Shown here one piece after another: positions 8,240 to 17,197 of a stretch of 64,000 nucleotides of DNA. Both the position numbers and the translations under genes were made by a program. The notes under the pieces are model-generated. The model ran no database searches and had not been told where the DNA came from. It was given only the letters and a program-made list of their open reading frames with translations. Positions within the stretch are counted from its first letter, which is position 1; each line of letters starts with the position of its first letter. Source of the stretch: Saccharicrinis sp963677345 (GTDB lineage Bacteria; Bacteroidota; Bacteroidia; Bacteroidales; Marinilabiliaceae); the NCBI GenBank assembly GCA_963677345.2, contig CAXXLC010000039.1:186001-250000 (forward strand), read 5' to 3'.

Positions 8240-9413
8240 AGTTACTAATCTTTTTTTTATTCATCGTTTCCCTTTTACTAAAGAAGCCTTTATAAGAGAT
8301 GAATTTCAGTATTTTATAGATCTTGGATATAATGTTAAATATTTGGATATTTCATCTCTTTTAAAAAAGCGCAATTTTAATAGTTCTTATTCAGCAGATC
8401 TGGAAACACATATTATTCAATTTAGTTCCAGGTCAGAATTTACATACTTTTTGAAGAATAATTCTGAACAAACTTTAATTATTACTGATGTAGGATTCAG
8501 AAGTAATAGTGCCTGGATGTATATACCAGTTTTTCGTTTAAAAATTCCTTATATCATCTTTGAAAACGCTATTTTATTTAACGTTAATAAGACTTCAAAA
8601 AGTACTAAATTAGGAATTAAGAAGTTTTTTAAACGCTTAAGTTTAAATAAAGTATTTGGTAAGCCTTATGATATTGTATTGCAATTATATGCAAAAGTTA
8701 TTGTACAACCGGCACAGATTATCATTTCCACGAAAACAAAGTTATCATCAAGCAGAAAAGCTCTGATTGGAAAAGATACACAACTAAAGAATGTAGCATC
8801 TTTAGATTATTTAAGAGCTTTAAATATTTCTGATATTTCTTTAGTTAATGAACCTTATGCTGTTTTTATTGATCAGTATTTTATTCATCATCCTGACTTT
8901 AAAACCAATCATATAGTTCATTATTTTACAGCAGATGAATATTATACAGAATTGAATAAATTTTTGAAAGTATTTTCTGCTCAAACAGGTTTAAAAGTTG
9001 TTGTTGCTGCTCACCCTAGAAGAATAAATGAACCAAATAATGATTTTGAGCCAGAGTTTGATCTTTTTTTCAATAAAACTGCACAATTGGTTAAATATGC
9101 AGAAATATCTTTAATACATTTTTCCACTGCAATTAATTTTTCTGTTATTTTTAAAAAACCATTCTTACTATTGAATTCAAGTTTTTTTAAAAATAGTTCT
9201 GTAGAAGAAGAAATTAAAATGTTATCTGGTTATTTTAAATCTTCAATGATTAACGTAACTGATTTTTTGGCAAATAACGATTCCCTTAATTTGTCAGATC
9301 TGCGTCCTTGTTTATATCAGTATGATAAATACTTTTCGTTGTTTATTAGTCCTGAAAATTCTTGTAATGAATCGTTTAGTAAAACGGTTTTGAACTTTAT
9401 TCAATCATTATGA
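8229..9413 (+). CDS. Unrecognised protein of the nonulosonate operon, possible glycosyltransferase
   Basis: 394 residues that I cannot place in a named family. There is no signal peptide or membrane span. The C-terminal half has VVVAAHPRR (about residue 257-265), then LIHFSTAINFSVIFKKPFLLL (about 297-317). This arrangement is seen in GT-B enzymes that use CMP-sialic acid (polysialyltransferase-like and GT52-like proteins), where a His-Pro and a Ser/Thr motif contact CMP. With NeuA and NeuB upstream and Wzi downstream, a sialyltransferase role is plausible but is inference. Translationally coupled to both neighbours (11-bp and 4-bp overlaps). Confidence 0.6.
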   Translation: MINKVTNLFFIHRFPFTKEAFIRDEFQYFIDLGYNVKYLDISSLLKKRNFNSSYSADLETHIIQFSSRSEFTYFLKNNSEQTLIITDVGFRSNSAWMYIPVFRLKIPYIIFENAILFNVNKTSKSTKLGIKKFFKRLSLNKVFGKPYDIVLQLYAKVIVQPAQIIISTKTKLSSSRKALIGKDTQLKNVASLDYLRALNISDISLVNEPYAVFIDQYFIHHPDFKTNHIVHYFTADEYYTELNKFLKVFSAQTGLKVVVAAHPRRINEPNNDFEPEFDLFFNKTAQLVKYAEISLIHFSTAINFSVIFKKPFLLLNSSFFKNSSVEEEIKMLSGYFKSSMINVTDFLANNDSLNLSDLRPCLYQYDKYFSLFISPENSCNESFSKTVLNFIQSL

Positions 9414-11035
9414 ATTCTATTAAATATCTTTTTATACTACTAACACTATTATTATTTAGTGAGTCTATACCTATTTATTCTCAAACCAAGTATATAATAA
9501 GTGCTTCCAGTGATTATTATTATTCTTCAAAAGAAAATTTGCAACCACATTATTTTAATTCAAATAATTGGGGGGTTCTTTCTTCTTTTCAACAATCTCA
9601 GGCTCTTATTCAAACTGGAGCTAAATATCAATTTATTGATAATCGTAATTTTAAACTTAAAGCAGGTGTTAGTGCTGTGTTTAAAAATAACATTGATGAA
9701 AGCTTTTTGCATGAAGCCTATTTAGATATGGTTCTTTTTAAAACTATTGATTTTAGCCTTGGAAAAGAAACTTATTCGCCATTATCATATAATGATACTA
9801 TTATGGTTGGTGGGTTTATGCGTAATAGCAATGCCCGCCCCATTCCTCGTGCCCAGATAGGGTTTTGGAATTATGTACCGCTTCGTTTTTTAAATAATCG
9901 TATTGCCATTAAAGGTGGTTTATCGCATGGTATTTTAAATGATGACAGAACCTCCGTAGGAAAAAGTAATAGTGCTGATGATTTACAAGTGCATGAAAAA
10001 TGGGCTTATATTAAAGTGATGTTAAAAGCGTTTCAACCTTATGTAGGATTGTATCATGGTGCATTACTGGGTGGTACACGGCCTGATGGTACTAAAATAC
10101 CTGTGGATTATTGGTCTACTTTTTTTGGTAAGGGATCTTCTAAAATAGGCGGTGGTGAAGCTACTAATGCTGCAGGTGCGCATGATGGTTTTTGGGATTT
10201 TGGGTGTTATTTTGATAATGATTTAGGTGAATTTCTAGTATATATGCAAAAACCTTATGCTGATGGATCCGGACTTAAATTATATAATTTCAGAAATCAT
10301 GATTATAAAATTGGTACGCTTATAAAATTTACTCATGGTTCATTTATTAATTCTATTAATTTAGAGATATTCAAAACCAATTACCAAAGTGGTAGTGGCG
10401 TTCCTGATCCTATTTATCCTGCTGAGTATGATCCGGATCAACATATGTTCCTTCTTAGTGACATTACGGATTATGACGAATTTATGCTCCGGGTGTATGG
10501 AGAATATCAGGAAGATGGGTTTACCAAAGATGAAGTTAAGGATTATTTAAGAGAACAAAATCATGGTAAGTATTACTCTGGCCGTGATGATTATAATAAT
10601 AATGGAACTTATTATAATGGTTGGACCTACAATAAGCAAGCAATGGGTTTTCCATTATATCATACCATTTGGCAGGTAAATGCTTATGCCCCTGATTGGC
10701 AGCCCAACGGACATCTGGCCTTTATAAATAATAGAGTTAAAGGATTTCATATTGGTATGGATGGAACTATATCAAAAAAAATGAATTATATTTTTAAAGC
10801 TACTTATTCAAATAATTTTGGAGCTTATTCAGAGGAATATATCAAACGATATAGTTGGACTATAGATGAAAATAATTTTTATAAAGGGGGAAAAAAGCAA
10901 GTTTATTCATATTTAGATTTTACTTATAGTGGATTATGGCATAATTATTTAAATGTAAATACCTCATTTGCTTATGACTTTGGAGATTTATACCATTCTT
11001 TTGGTTTTATGATAGGGTTAGAGGTTGGTCTTTAA
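9410..11035 (+). CDS. Capsule assembly Wzi family outer-membrane protein
   Basis: 541 residues with a signal peptide (MNSIKYLFILLTLLLFSES, cleavage near residue 25). The body is rich in alternating aromatic strands typical of an outer-membrane beta-barrel. Motifs fitting the Bacteroidota Wzi family include FSLGKETYSPLSYND, NARPIPRAQIGFWNYVPL and HEKWAYIKV. Wzi anchors or organises capsule polysaccharide at the cell surface. The start overlaps the previous stop (ATGA), so it is the last gene of the nonulosonate operon, which suggests the operon product is an exported capsule or a capsule-linked sugar. Confidence 0.85.
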   Translation: MNSIKYLFILLTLLLFSESIPIYSQTKYIISASSDYYYSSKENLQPHYFNSNNWGVLSSFQQSQALIQTGAKYQFIDNRNFKLKAGVSAVFKNNIDESFLHEAYLDMVLFKTIDFSLGKETYSPLSYNDTIMVGGFMRNSNARPIPRAQIGFWNYVPLRFLNNRIAIKGGLSHGILNDDRTSVGKSNSADDLQVHEKWAYIKVMLKAFQPYVGLYHGALLGGTRPDGTKIPVDYWSTFFGKGSSKIGGGEATNAAGAHDGFWDFGCYFDNDLGEFLVYMQKPYADGSGLKLYNFRNHDYKIGTLIKFTHGSFINSINLEIFKTNYQSGSGVPDPIYPAEYDPDQHMFLLSDITDYDEFMLRVYGEYQEDGFTKDEVKDYLREQNHGKYYSGRDDYNNNGTYYNGWTYNKQAMGFPLYHTIWQVNAYAPDWQPNGHLAFINNRVKGFHIGMDGTISKKMNYIFKATYSNNFGAYSEEYIKRYSWTIDENNFYKGGKKQVYSYLDFTYSGLWHNYLNVNTSFAYDFGDLYHSFGFMIGLEVGL

Positions 11036-11055
11036 TAACTTATTTTGTTAAATAT

Positions 11056-12018
11056 TTAATTTACATTATCGAAGTATTTTTTCAGAACGAGTATAGAAAT
11101 TAAATCTTCCTGCAATGTATCTTTAAATTGTTCTACGTAATTGTGAGCGTTTTTAATGATTTCTAGTGCTTTATCTGTATTTTGTATGTAATACTTTAAT
11201 TTTTCATTTAGGTCAGAAAAATCATCCTTAATACATATATAATGATAATCAGGTATTAATGTCCCTTCCATAAACCATGTTTCAAACTTGGGTTTTGGCA
11301 TCACAGCTATTGAATTTGATGACATCACCCATTTTAAGTTAGTTGCAACATCATTTCCTTCTATACTCAAAATAAATTTATATTGTAATTGTTCTTCAAT
11401 AGTCATCTTTTGTTTAACCCAATCTTTATTGTACAATGATTTTAAATCTCCCAAATTACATAAGGGGTTAGAGAAGTGCTTTTGGAAAAATACTACTCTT
11501 TGAGGTTGTGTTTTACGTATTTTACCTCTCCAGACTAGTTTATCCTTTTTATTTTCAAACCTATTTTTATCCTTGATAAAATTATAATGCCTTAAAATAT
11601 TTAGTTTTAGCAATACAGAATTTTGGTTTATATCACAAATAGGTCTGCTTTTTACAATAGAAGGTAATTTGGGTATTTCTGTTATATCTCCAAATACATA
11701 ACATAGTTTATTAGATGGATTAAAATATCTAATATACTTAAAAGTATCTATAAAATAAGCTCTATGTTCACCGGTATATTTGAAATCTTTTAGAGTAACT
11801 CCTTCATTTTTCAAAGACGTGTGATTATTTAGTTTGTTATAATAGTTAACTCTATATTCTATATAGTTATTGTCGTATTTTTGTATCTTTTCTAGTTTTT
11901 TTTGAATATTACCTGCTTTATATTTCTTTTTCAAAAGCATGACAAAATATCCTTTAATATAGTATAATAGATTACTTTGTTTATGCTTTCTGAAACTATA
12001 TAATAATGATTTATTCAT
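11056..12018 (-). CDS. Glycosyl transferase family 90 (CAP10/LpsA-like)
   Basis: 320 residues. The GT90 core is clear: KLVWRGKIRK, then LSIEGNDVATNLKWVMSSNS and ETWFMEGTLIPDYHYI. These residues form the donor and active-site region in CAP10/LpsA proteins, which add xylose, glucose or glucuronic acid to surface glycans. It converges with wzi (20 bp). A 5'-truncated, closely similar copy lies at 17198-17521 beyond the repeat tract. Confidence 0.85.
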   Translation of the reverse strand: MNKSLLYSFRKHKQSNLLYYIKGYFVMLLKKKYKAGNIQKKLEKIQKYDNNYIEYRVNYYNKLNNHTSLKNEGVTLKDFKYTGEHRAYFIDTFKYIRYFNPSNKLCYVFGDITEIPKLPSIVKSRPICDINQNSVLLKLNILRHYNFIKDKNRFENKKDKLVWRGKIRKTQPQRVVFFQKHFSNPLCNLGDLKSLYNKDWVKQKMTIEEQLQYKFILSIEGNDVATNLKWVMSSNSIAVMPKPKFETWFMEGTLIPDYHYICIKDDFSDLNEKLKYYIQNTDKALEIIKNAHNYVEQFKDTLQEDLISILVLKKYFDNVN

Positions 12019-12091
12019 TTCAATATTTTATTATGTAATAGTATTGTGGTTTAATTATAGGGTTTTAATGGACTTTAAAATATTCGCTTAT

Positions 12092-12858
12092 CTAAAATTT
12101 ATCTTCCCCTCTCATTTTTCTTTTAAGTTCAGCTTTTCTGTTTATTTTTTCCTTGTGTTTTTTATCAAACTGAATGAGTTGTTTAACAGCTTGTTCTTCA
12201 TTTTTACCATTTAAGCGTGCATATTCCCTGGCAACAACTTCTAATTCCTCTTCACTTGCCCATATTTGTCTAAAGTTTTTTTAATCCTTTTAAATAAGGC
12301 ATTTTTTCAAACTTCATTCTGTTTATATCCACCACGCTAAAATCGTATTGTGCTTTATTGCGGTGCGAAATTAATACATTACCTCTGGAATAATCCAGGT
12401 GATGAATTTTGTTTTTGTGCAATTTCTGAAAAGTATAACGGGCAAACTGGCGCAGTATATTTTCTTTATCATCAAACTCAAAAACCTATGATATCCCTGA
12501 TGGTAAAATCATATTTATGATGAATACTTACATAAAAGCTTCTATTAAAAAGTCCGTTTTTAAGTATTTCAACATATCCTATGGGTTCAGGAGTGTCTGC
12601 TCCTACCCTACGCATTTTTAAAGCATATTGGTATGAATGTTTTGCTTTTGAACCTCTTAACCAGGCATAAGCCACTTTATTGATGAAATGAGGTATTTTA
12701 AATGATTTTACGTTGATTTTATATCCTTTGTAATCAAATATTTTTATTTCATTACGACCTTTATATATTGATTCACCTGTGGTGTCAAAAGATTGGGGTA
12801 AATCTTTAATAAAATCCTCTATTTCTTTAAACTTTGGGTTTACTTGAAATCTCATCAA
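12092..12858 (-). CDS. Kdo/WaaP-type lipopolysaccharide kinase (two homopolymer frameshifts as read)
   Basis: As read, the gene is in three frames. The first, starting at 12858, gives the N-terminal lobe (YKGRNEIKIFDYKGYKINVK and SKAKHSYQYALKMRR) and stops in an A5 run (12480-12484). The next frame gives the catalytic part HHLDYSRGNVLISHRN and FSVVDINRM, with the kinase Asp and DxNR metal motif. After a T7 run (12276-12282) the third frame gives FRQIWASEEELEVVAREYA and ends with TAG at 12092. Removing one base in each run yields an uninterrupted 254-residue protein. The family phosphorylates Kdo or heptose of the LPS core. I think the shifts are sequencing errors, but true decay is possible. 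Confidence 0.75.
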
Positions 12859-13098
12859 TTGCTAATTAGTTTAATTCAGACAGCAAATATATAGCAAAAT
12901 TTTGTTTGTAGTCCACAGATAAAATATTTTCACCTACCAGAAATATCATATTGGAATGTTCGTTTTGGATATATAAAATAACTATTTGAAGCTTATTTTG
13001 CGACTTTATGTTTACTGTGATAAAATATTGTCCGCTAATTTCACGAATTATTTTGAATGCGAATTGTATCGAATTATAGCTAATTATAACGAATTGGC

Positions 13099-13163
13099 AT
13101 TTGCTGCACAAATGTTGCAACCTGAAATACTATGGCCTAATGCCTAGGAGCTAAGAACTAAGA
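13099..13163. repeat. ~65-bp dispersed repeat, copy 1
   Basis: Begins ATTTGCTGC and contains GTTGCAACCTGAAATACTA, then ATGGCCTAATGCC, ending in CTAAGAA heptamers. It is nearly identical to 13431-13494, with two visible substitutions. Non-coding; mechanism unknown. Confidence 0.8.
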
Positions 13164-13430
13164 ACCAGGAACTACTATATAGACGCTGACAGGTTTAATT
13201 TACAGCTTGCTTATGAAACGCTGTCAGGTCTTTTTTCAAATCATCAACTCAACAACTCAACGATTTAACAACTAACTAATAGCCATCAAATTATTATTGC
13301 TGCGCAATAGTTTTTTGGTCATCGAATTAACACTTATTATCACGAATTATTTTATCCACCAATTTCACGAATTATTTTAACAACGAATAAATATGAATTA
13401 CAACCAATTTCACGAATGTTATTTGCTGCG

Positions 13431-13494
13431 CAAATGTTGCAACCTGAAATACTATGGCCTAATGCCTAAGAGCTAAGAACTAAGATCTAAGAGC
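13431..13494. repeat. ~65-bp dispersed repeat, copy 2
   Basis: Second copy of the block at 13099-13163 in the same orientation, again ending in a CTAAGA-type heptamer run. The core ATTTGCTGCGCAAAT at its start is itself palindromic. Confidence 0.8.
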
Positions 13495-13801
13495 TTGTAA
13501 TAGTAACCACTTGTAAGAATGTGTGTAGCACGAAACTAAGACTTTCAACTTTTGACTTTTAACTAGGAACTAAAATCTACAACCGACACTGCTGTTACTA
13601 TTTTCACATTAACATAATGGCCGGTAGTTTGAGGAGGTGAAAACCTAGATTCATTGTCGGTAAAATGGCAAGTTATTGTTGGTGCCGGTGCAAGTGTTTG
13701 TGACTCAGCTCCGGGTCTGCTATGACTTAGCCCCGACTCTGCTCCACAAAACTCCACGGATTGTATGCAGGTTTTACACAGTTTGTTCGCAAACCATGGT
13801 A

Positions 13802-13965
13802 TAGAATCTGTGTAGAGCCTGTGTAGAGCCTGTGGAAAATTGCACAGCAGTTGCGCAGCAGGGGCGTACACTTCTCATAGCAGTTGTATACGTTTTGTAT
13901 AGAAGTTGTACAGAAGTTGTACAGAAACTGTATAGAAGTTGTATAGAAGTTGTACAGACATGGAA
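13802..13965. repeat. 11-bp period tandem array (about 15 units)
   Basis: The tract divides into consecutive 11-bp units, best at the right end: AGAAGTTGTAC, AGAAGTTGTAC, AGAAACTGTAT, AGAAGTTGTAT, AGAAGTTGTAC (13900-13954). More diverged units extend leftward (AGAGCCTGTGT twice at 13813-13834). One unit is 10 bp. Three units make 33 bp, so a minus-strand frame through it gives a false 11-residue protein repeat. The period is close to one turn of DNA. Confidence 0.85.
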
Positions 13966-14312
13966 TCAAAATGTGTTAAAATGACCTTTTTGTGGAATCA
14001 TTTTGCTCAAAAACAGCAAAATCCTGGAATATTTTTGGTGTTTTTTGCGATTTTCTGGAATATAGGGCATCAGATAACGCGCTGGGTGTATATTTTTCAA
14101 TGGGTCTAAAATTTTAATATCCATTAAATCAGTGTTTTACGGCTCAAAAAAGTTACAGTAATATTTTAGTAATTTTTTTCATATTGCTTTTCATCATAAT
14201 TTAGCATTAAACAATTAGTTGGAAGTCGAAAGTTGAAAGTTTATAAAGTTCGTAAAGTTGAAAGTTCATAAAGTGACTTTTTTCATGCAGAGATAAAATT
14301 TACCAAACTGAA

Positions 14313-14361
14313 GACTAAGAGCTAAGACCTAAGACCTAAGAGCTAAGACCTAAGACCTAAG
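14313..14361. repeat. Heptamer tandem repeat, 7 units
   Basis: Seven contiguous 7-bp units of the form RRCTAAG (GACTAAG, AGCTAAG, ACCTAAG, ACCTAAG, AGCTAAG, ACCTAAG, ACCTAAG). The same heptamer family occurs at 13150-13163, 13470-13494, 16554-16569 and in the longest array at 17044-17134. Confidence 0.85.
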
Positions 14362-14363
14362 AG

Positions 14364-14483
14364 CTGATCAGGTCAGCGATCACCCTGCTTGCAGGAACTC
14401 TCACTACTGTAATTTCAAACTGGATAAAAAGGCATAAAGTCCGAAAAGCAGCAGAAAGAGCAGCGGCTAAAAAAAAGCCATAA
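14364..14483 (+). pseudogene. Possible tail of a small membrane protein upstream of DUF6266
   Basis: A 39-codon frame ending in TAA at 14481-14483 reads LIRSAITLLAGTLTTVISNW then a basic tail ending AAERAAAKKKP. The pattern is a single hydrophobic helix followed by Lys/Arg, like a small membrane peptide. There is no ATG, and the frame is closed upstream by the heptamer array, so it looks beheaded. It lies 42 bp before the DUF6266 start. Low certainty. Confidence 0.3.
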
Positions 14484-14525
14484 GAGAAATATTATTAAAA
14501 CTTAAAATCATAAAAATTAAAAGTC

Positions 14526-14813
14526 ATGGGAACATATGATAACGGAGCATTTGGAAGCTTCCACGGTAGAGTTGGTAATTTAGTAGGTAGCTCATGGAAA
14601 GGAATCAACTACATGAAAGCCAGGCCTAACACAGGCCAACGTAAATCATCAGAGAAACAGATTATTCATCGGGCCAAATTTCAGTATGCAGCAGGATTTG
14701 TTCAAGCAATATTCCCGATCATACAAGTAGGATATAGAAAGATGGAAGATAAAAAAACGGCAAAAAATGCTGCTATGTCCGAAATTATGAACTATTCAAT
14801 CATAATAAAATAG
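14526..14813 (+). pseudogene. DUF6266 family protein, truncated at the repeat array
   Basis: 95 residues. The N-terminus matches the DUF6266 opening: MGTYDNGAFGSFHGRVGNLV, then GSSWKGINYMKARP, then a QxxHRAKFQYAAGF segment. Members I know of are about 200 residues, so the C-terminal half is missing. The stop lies at the edge of the first ~359-bp repeat, which appears to have replaced the rest. A clear ATG follows an A-rich leader. Family function is unknown. Confidence 0.7.
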
Positions 14814-14822
14814 AAGATTTAA

Positions 14823-16554
14823 AACCACCTCCCCCTCATACTTCGGGTACTCCTCCTTTGGAAGGAGGAGAAATGATTTACAGCACGCTTAGTTGTTGCC
14901 TTAGGAAGAGAAACATTTTAATTTAACAGCATTACAATATGGCTTAACGTCTAACACCTAAGAACTATTTTTCTCGCAAAGCCCGCAAAACCTGAAATAA
15001 CTTTTAAAATAAAGATTTAAACTCCTTAAAGCTAAGGATGCAAAGACAAATCCTTACGGATTTTGGTTTTTATTCTGAAACTTTGTTTGCTCTGCGAGCT
15101 GATTACCAGGCACTAGATGATCTGAAATCAATTAGGCCTATGTTTAAGAATCGAGAAAAAAAGATTGTATGTTGAGTTTTAAACCACCTCCCCCTCATAC
15201 TTCGGGTACTCCTCCTTTGGAAGGAGGAGAAATGATTTACAGCACGCTTAGTTGTTGCCTTTGGAAGAGAAACATTTTAATTTAACAGCATTACAATATG
15301 GCTTAACGTCTAACACCTAAGAACTATTTTTCTCGCAAAGCCCGCAAAACCGGAAATAACTTTTAAAATAAAGATTTAAACTCCTTAAAGCTAAGGACGC
15401 AAAGACAAATCCTTACGGATTTTGGTTTTTATTCTGAAATTTTGTTTGCTCTGTGCGCTGAGTACCAGGCACTAGATGATCTGAAATCAATTAGGCCTAT
15501 GTTTAAGAATCGAGAAAAAAAGATTGTATGTTGAGTTTTAAACCACCTCCCCCTCATACTTCGGGTACTCCTCCTTCGGAAGGAGGAGAAATGATTTACA
15601 GCACGCTTAGTTGTTGCCTTAGGAAGAGAAACATTTTAATTTAACAGCATTACAATATGGCTTAACGTCTAACACCTAAGAACTATTTTTCTCGCAAAGC
15701 CCGCAAAACCGGAAATAACTTTTAAAATAAAGATTTAAACTCCTTAAAGCTAAGGACGCAAAGACAAATCCTTACGGATTTTGGTTTTTATTCTGAAATT
15801 TTGTTTGCTCTGTGCGCTGAGTACTAGGCACTAGATGATCTGAAATCAATTAGGCCTATGTTTAAGAATCGAGAAAAAAAGATTGTATGTTGAGTTTTAA
15901 ACCACCTCCCCCTCATACTTCGGGTACTCCTCCTTCGGAAGGAGAAGAAATGATTTACAGCACGCTTAGTTGTTGCCTTTGGAAGAGAAACATTTTTAAT
16001 TTAACAGCATTACAATATGGCTTAACGTCTAACACCTAAGAACTATTTTTCTCGCAAAGCCCGCAAAACCGGAAATAACTTTTAAAATAAAGATTCAAAC
16101 TCCTTAAAGCCTAAGGACGCAAAGACAAATCCTTACGGATTTTGGTTTTCATTCTGAAATTTTGTTTGCTCTGTGCGCTGAGTACCAGGCACTAGATGAT
16201 CTGAAATCAATTAGGACTTTGTTTAAGAATCGAGAAAAAAAGATTGTATGTTGAGTTTTAAACCACCTCCCCCTCGTTCCTCGGGTACTCCTCCTTCGGA
16301 AGGAGGAGAAATGATTTACAGCACGCTTAGTTGTTGCCTTTGGAAGAGAAACATTTTAATTTAACAGCATTACAATATGGCTTAACGTCTAACACCTAAG
16401 AACTATTTTTCTCGCAAAGCCCGCAAAACCGGAAATAACTTTTAATATAAAAATTCAAACTCCTTAAAACTAAGGTCGCAAAGACAAATCCTTACGGATT
16501 TTGGTTTTCATTCTGAAATTTTGTTTGCTCTGCGAGCTGAGTACCAGGCACTAG
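14823..16554. repeat. Tandem array of five ~359-bp non-coding elements
   Basis: Units start (AACCACCTCCCC) at 14823, 15182, 15541, 15900 and 16261, giving periods of 359, 359, 359 and 361 bp. The fifth stops after CTAG at 16554. Units are near-identical. In order each holds: a hairpin CTCCTCCTT-YGG-AAGGAGGAG (unit 1: 14850-14870), CTCGCAAAGCCCGCAAAACC, a smaller hairpin AAATCC-TTAC-GGATTT, a TTTGTTTGCTCTG segment, and GATCTGAAATCAATTAGG. No unit has a reading frame of note. The hairpin loop varies (TGG or CGG) while the stem is kept in most copies; unit 4 has one stem mismatch. Confidence 0.9.
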
Positions 16555-16748
16555 GGACTAAGAACTAAGGGGTGGCAGATACGAGGCACGAGTATCTGAC
16601 GGGGTGGTTTAAATTAGTTTCACAGAATTCAGTACTCAGTCAACAGTAGATTCCTTAATCCTTAATCCCTAATTTTTCATCTTTTAAACCGCATAAAACG
16701 CTGAGTTCACGCAGAGAACTAGGAGGAACAATAAAATAGAAGATTTAA
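16555..16748. other. Spacer between repeat units 5 and 6 with a hairpin
   Basis: 194 bp without a gene. It starts with heptamers (GGACTAAGAACTAAG) and has a 7-bp stem CAGATAC (16576-16582) / GTATCTG (16592-16598) with a 9-nt loop. It ends with ATAAAATAGAAGATTTA, the same sequence that joins the DUF6266 stop to unit 1. Confidence 0.6.
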
Positions 16749-17043
16749 AACCACCTCCCCTCTCATACTTCGGGTACTCCTCCTTCGGAAGGAGGAGAAA
16801 TGATTTACAGCACGCTTAGTTGTGGCCTTAGGAAGAGAAATATTTTAATTTAACAGCATTACAATATGGCTTAACGTCTAACACCTAAGAACTATTTTTC
16901 TCGCAAAGCCCGCAAAACCTGAAATAACTTTTAATATAAAAATTCAAACTCCTTAAAACTAAGGTCGCAAAGACAAATCCTTACGGATTTTGGTTTTTAT
17001 TCTGAAATTTTGTTTGCTCTGTGCGCTGATTACCAAACACTAG
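16749..17043. repeat. Sixth copy of the ~359-bp element (truncated at its right end)
   Basis: Same order of motifs as the main array but separated from it by 194 bp. It is preceded by the same 17-bp left junction as unit 1, so it may mark a true element boundary. Its right end breaks at CACTAG, as in unit 5, and runs straight into a heptamer array. Confidence 0.85.
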
Positions 17044-17134
17044 GAACTAAGAACTAGGAACTAGGAACTAAGAACTAGGAACTAGGAACTAAGAACTAAG
17101 AACTAAGAACTAAGAACTAAGAACTAAGAACTAA
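17044..17134. repeat. Heptamer tandem repeat, 13 units
   Basis: Thirteen perfect-length units of GAACTAA or GAACTAG in an unbroken 91-bp run, followed by GGGGTGGCA. The same GGGGTGGCA follows the shorter heptamer run at 16569, so heptamers plus GGGGTGGC form a recurring right border for the ~359-bp element. Confidence 0.9.
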
Positions 17135-17197
17135 GGGGTGGCAAATCAGTACTGGTGCTGGGTTTGTGCTGTGCTAAATACCAGCAAACCTGATAGC

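Larger units (their letters stand above)
12859..13801. other. Non-coding repeat-rich tract, first part
   Basis: Nearly 950 bp without a supportable gene. Open frames here are short, lack ribosome sites and cross repeats. It holds a duplicated ~65-bp block, many copies of CACGAATTATTTT-like phrases, short runs of CTAAGAA heptamers and a weak hairpin (13186-13192 with 13221-13227, followed by six T). Segment 13620-13800 is visibly less AT-rich than its surroundings and is unassigned. Confidence 0.6.

Noticed and set aside
12866..13120. 84-codon open frame on the minus strand
   Set aside because: It crosses a dispersed repeat, has no ribosome site, no family features and biased composition typical of AT-rich non-coding DNA.
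13186..13236. CTGACAG...CTGTCAG followed by six T as a terminator
   Set aside because: The stem is 7 bp with a 28-nt loop and no plus-strand gene ends before it, so it is too weak to list.
13563..13969. Two overlapping minus-strand frames with an apparent 11-residue protein repeat
   Set aside because: The repeat is the product of an 11-bp DNA period (33 bp = 11 codons) and appears in more than one frame, so it is DNA-level, not coding.
14823..17043. Could the repeat array be a CRISPR?
   Set aside because: Units are ~359 bp and near-identical throughout, with no short-repeat/unique-spacer pattern and no cas genes.
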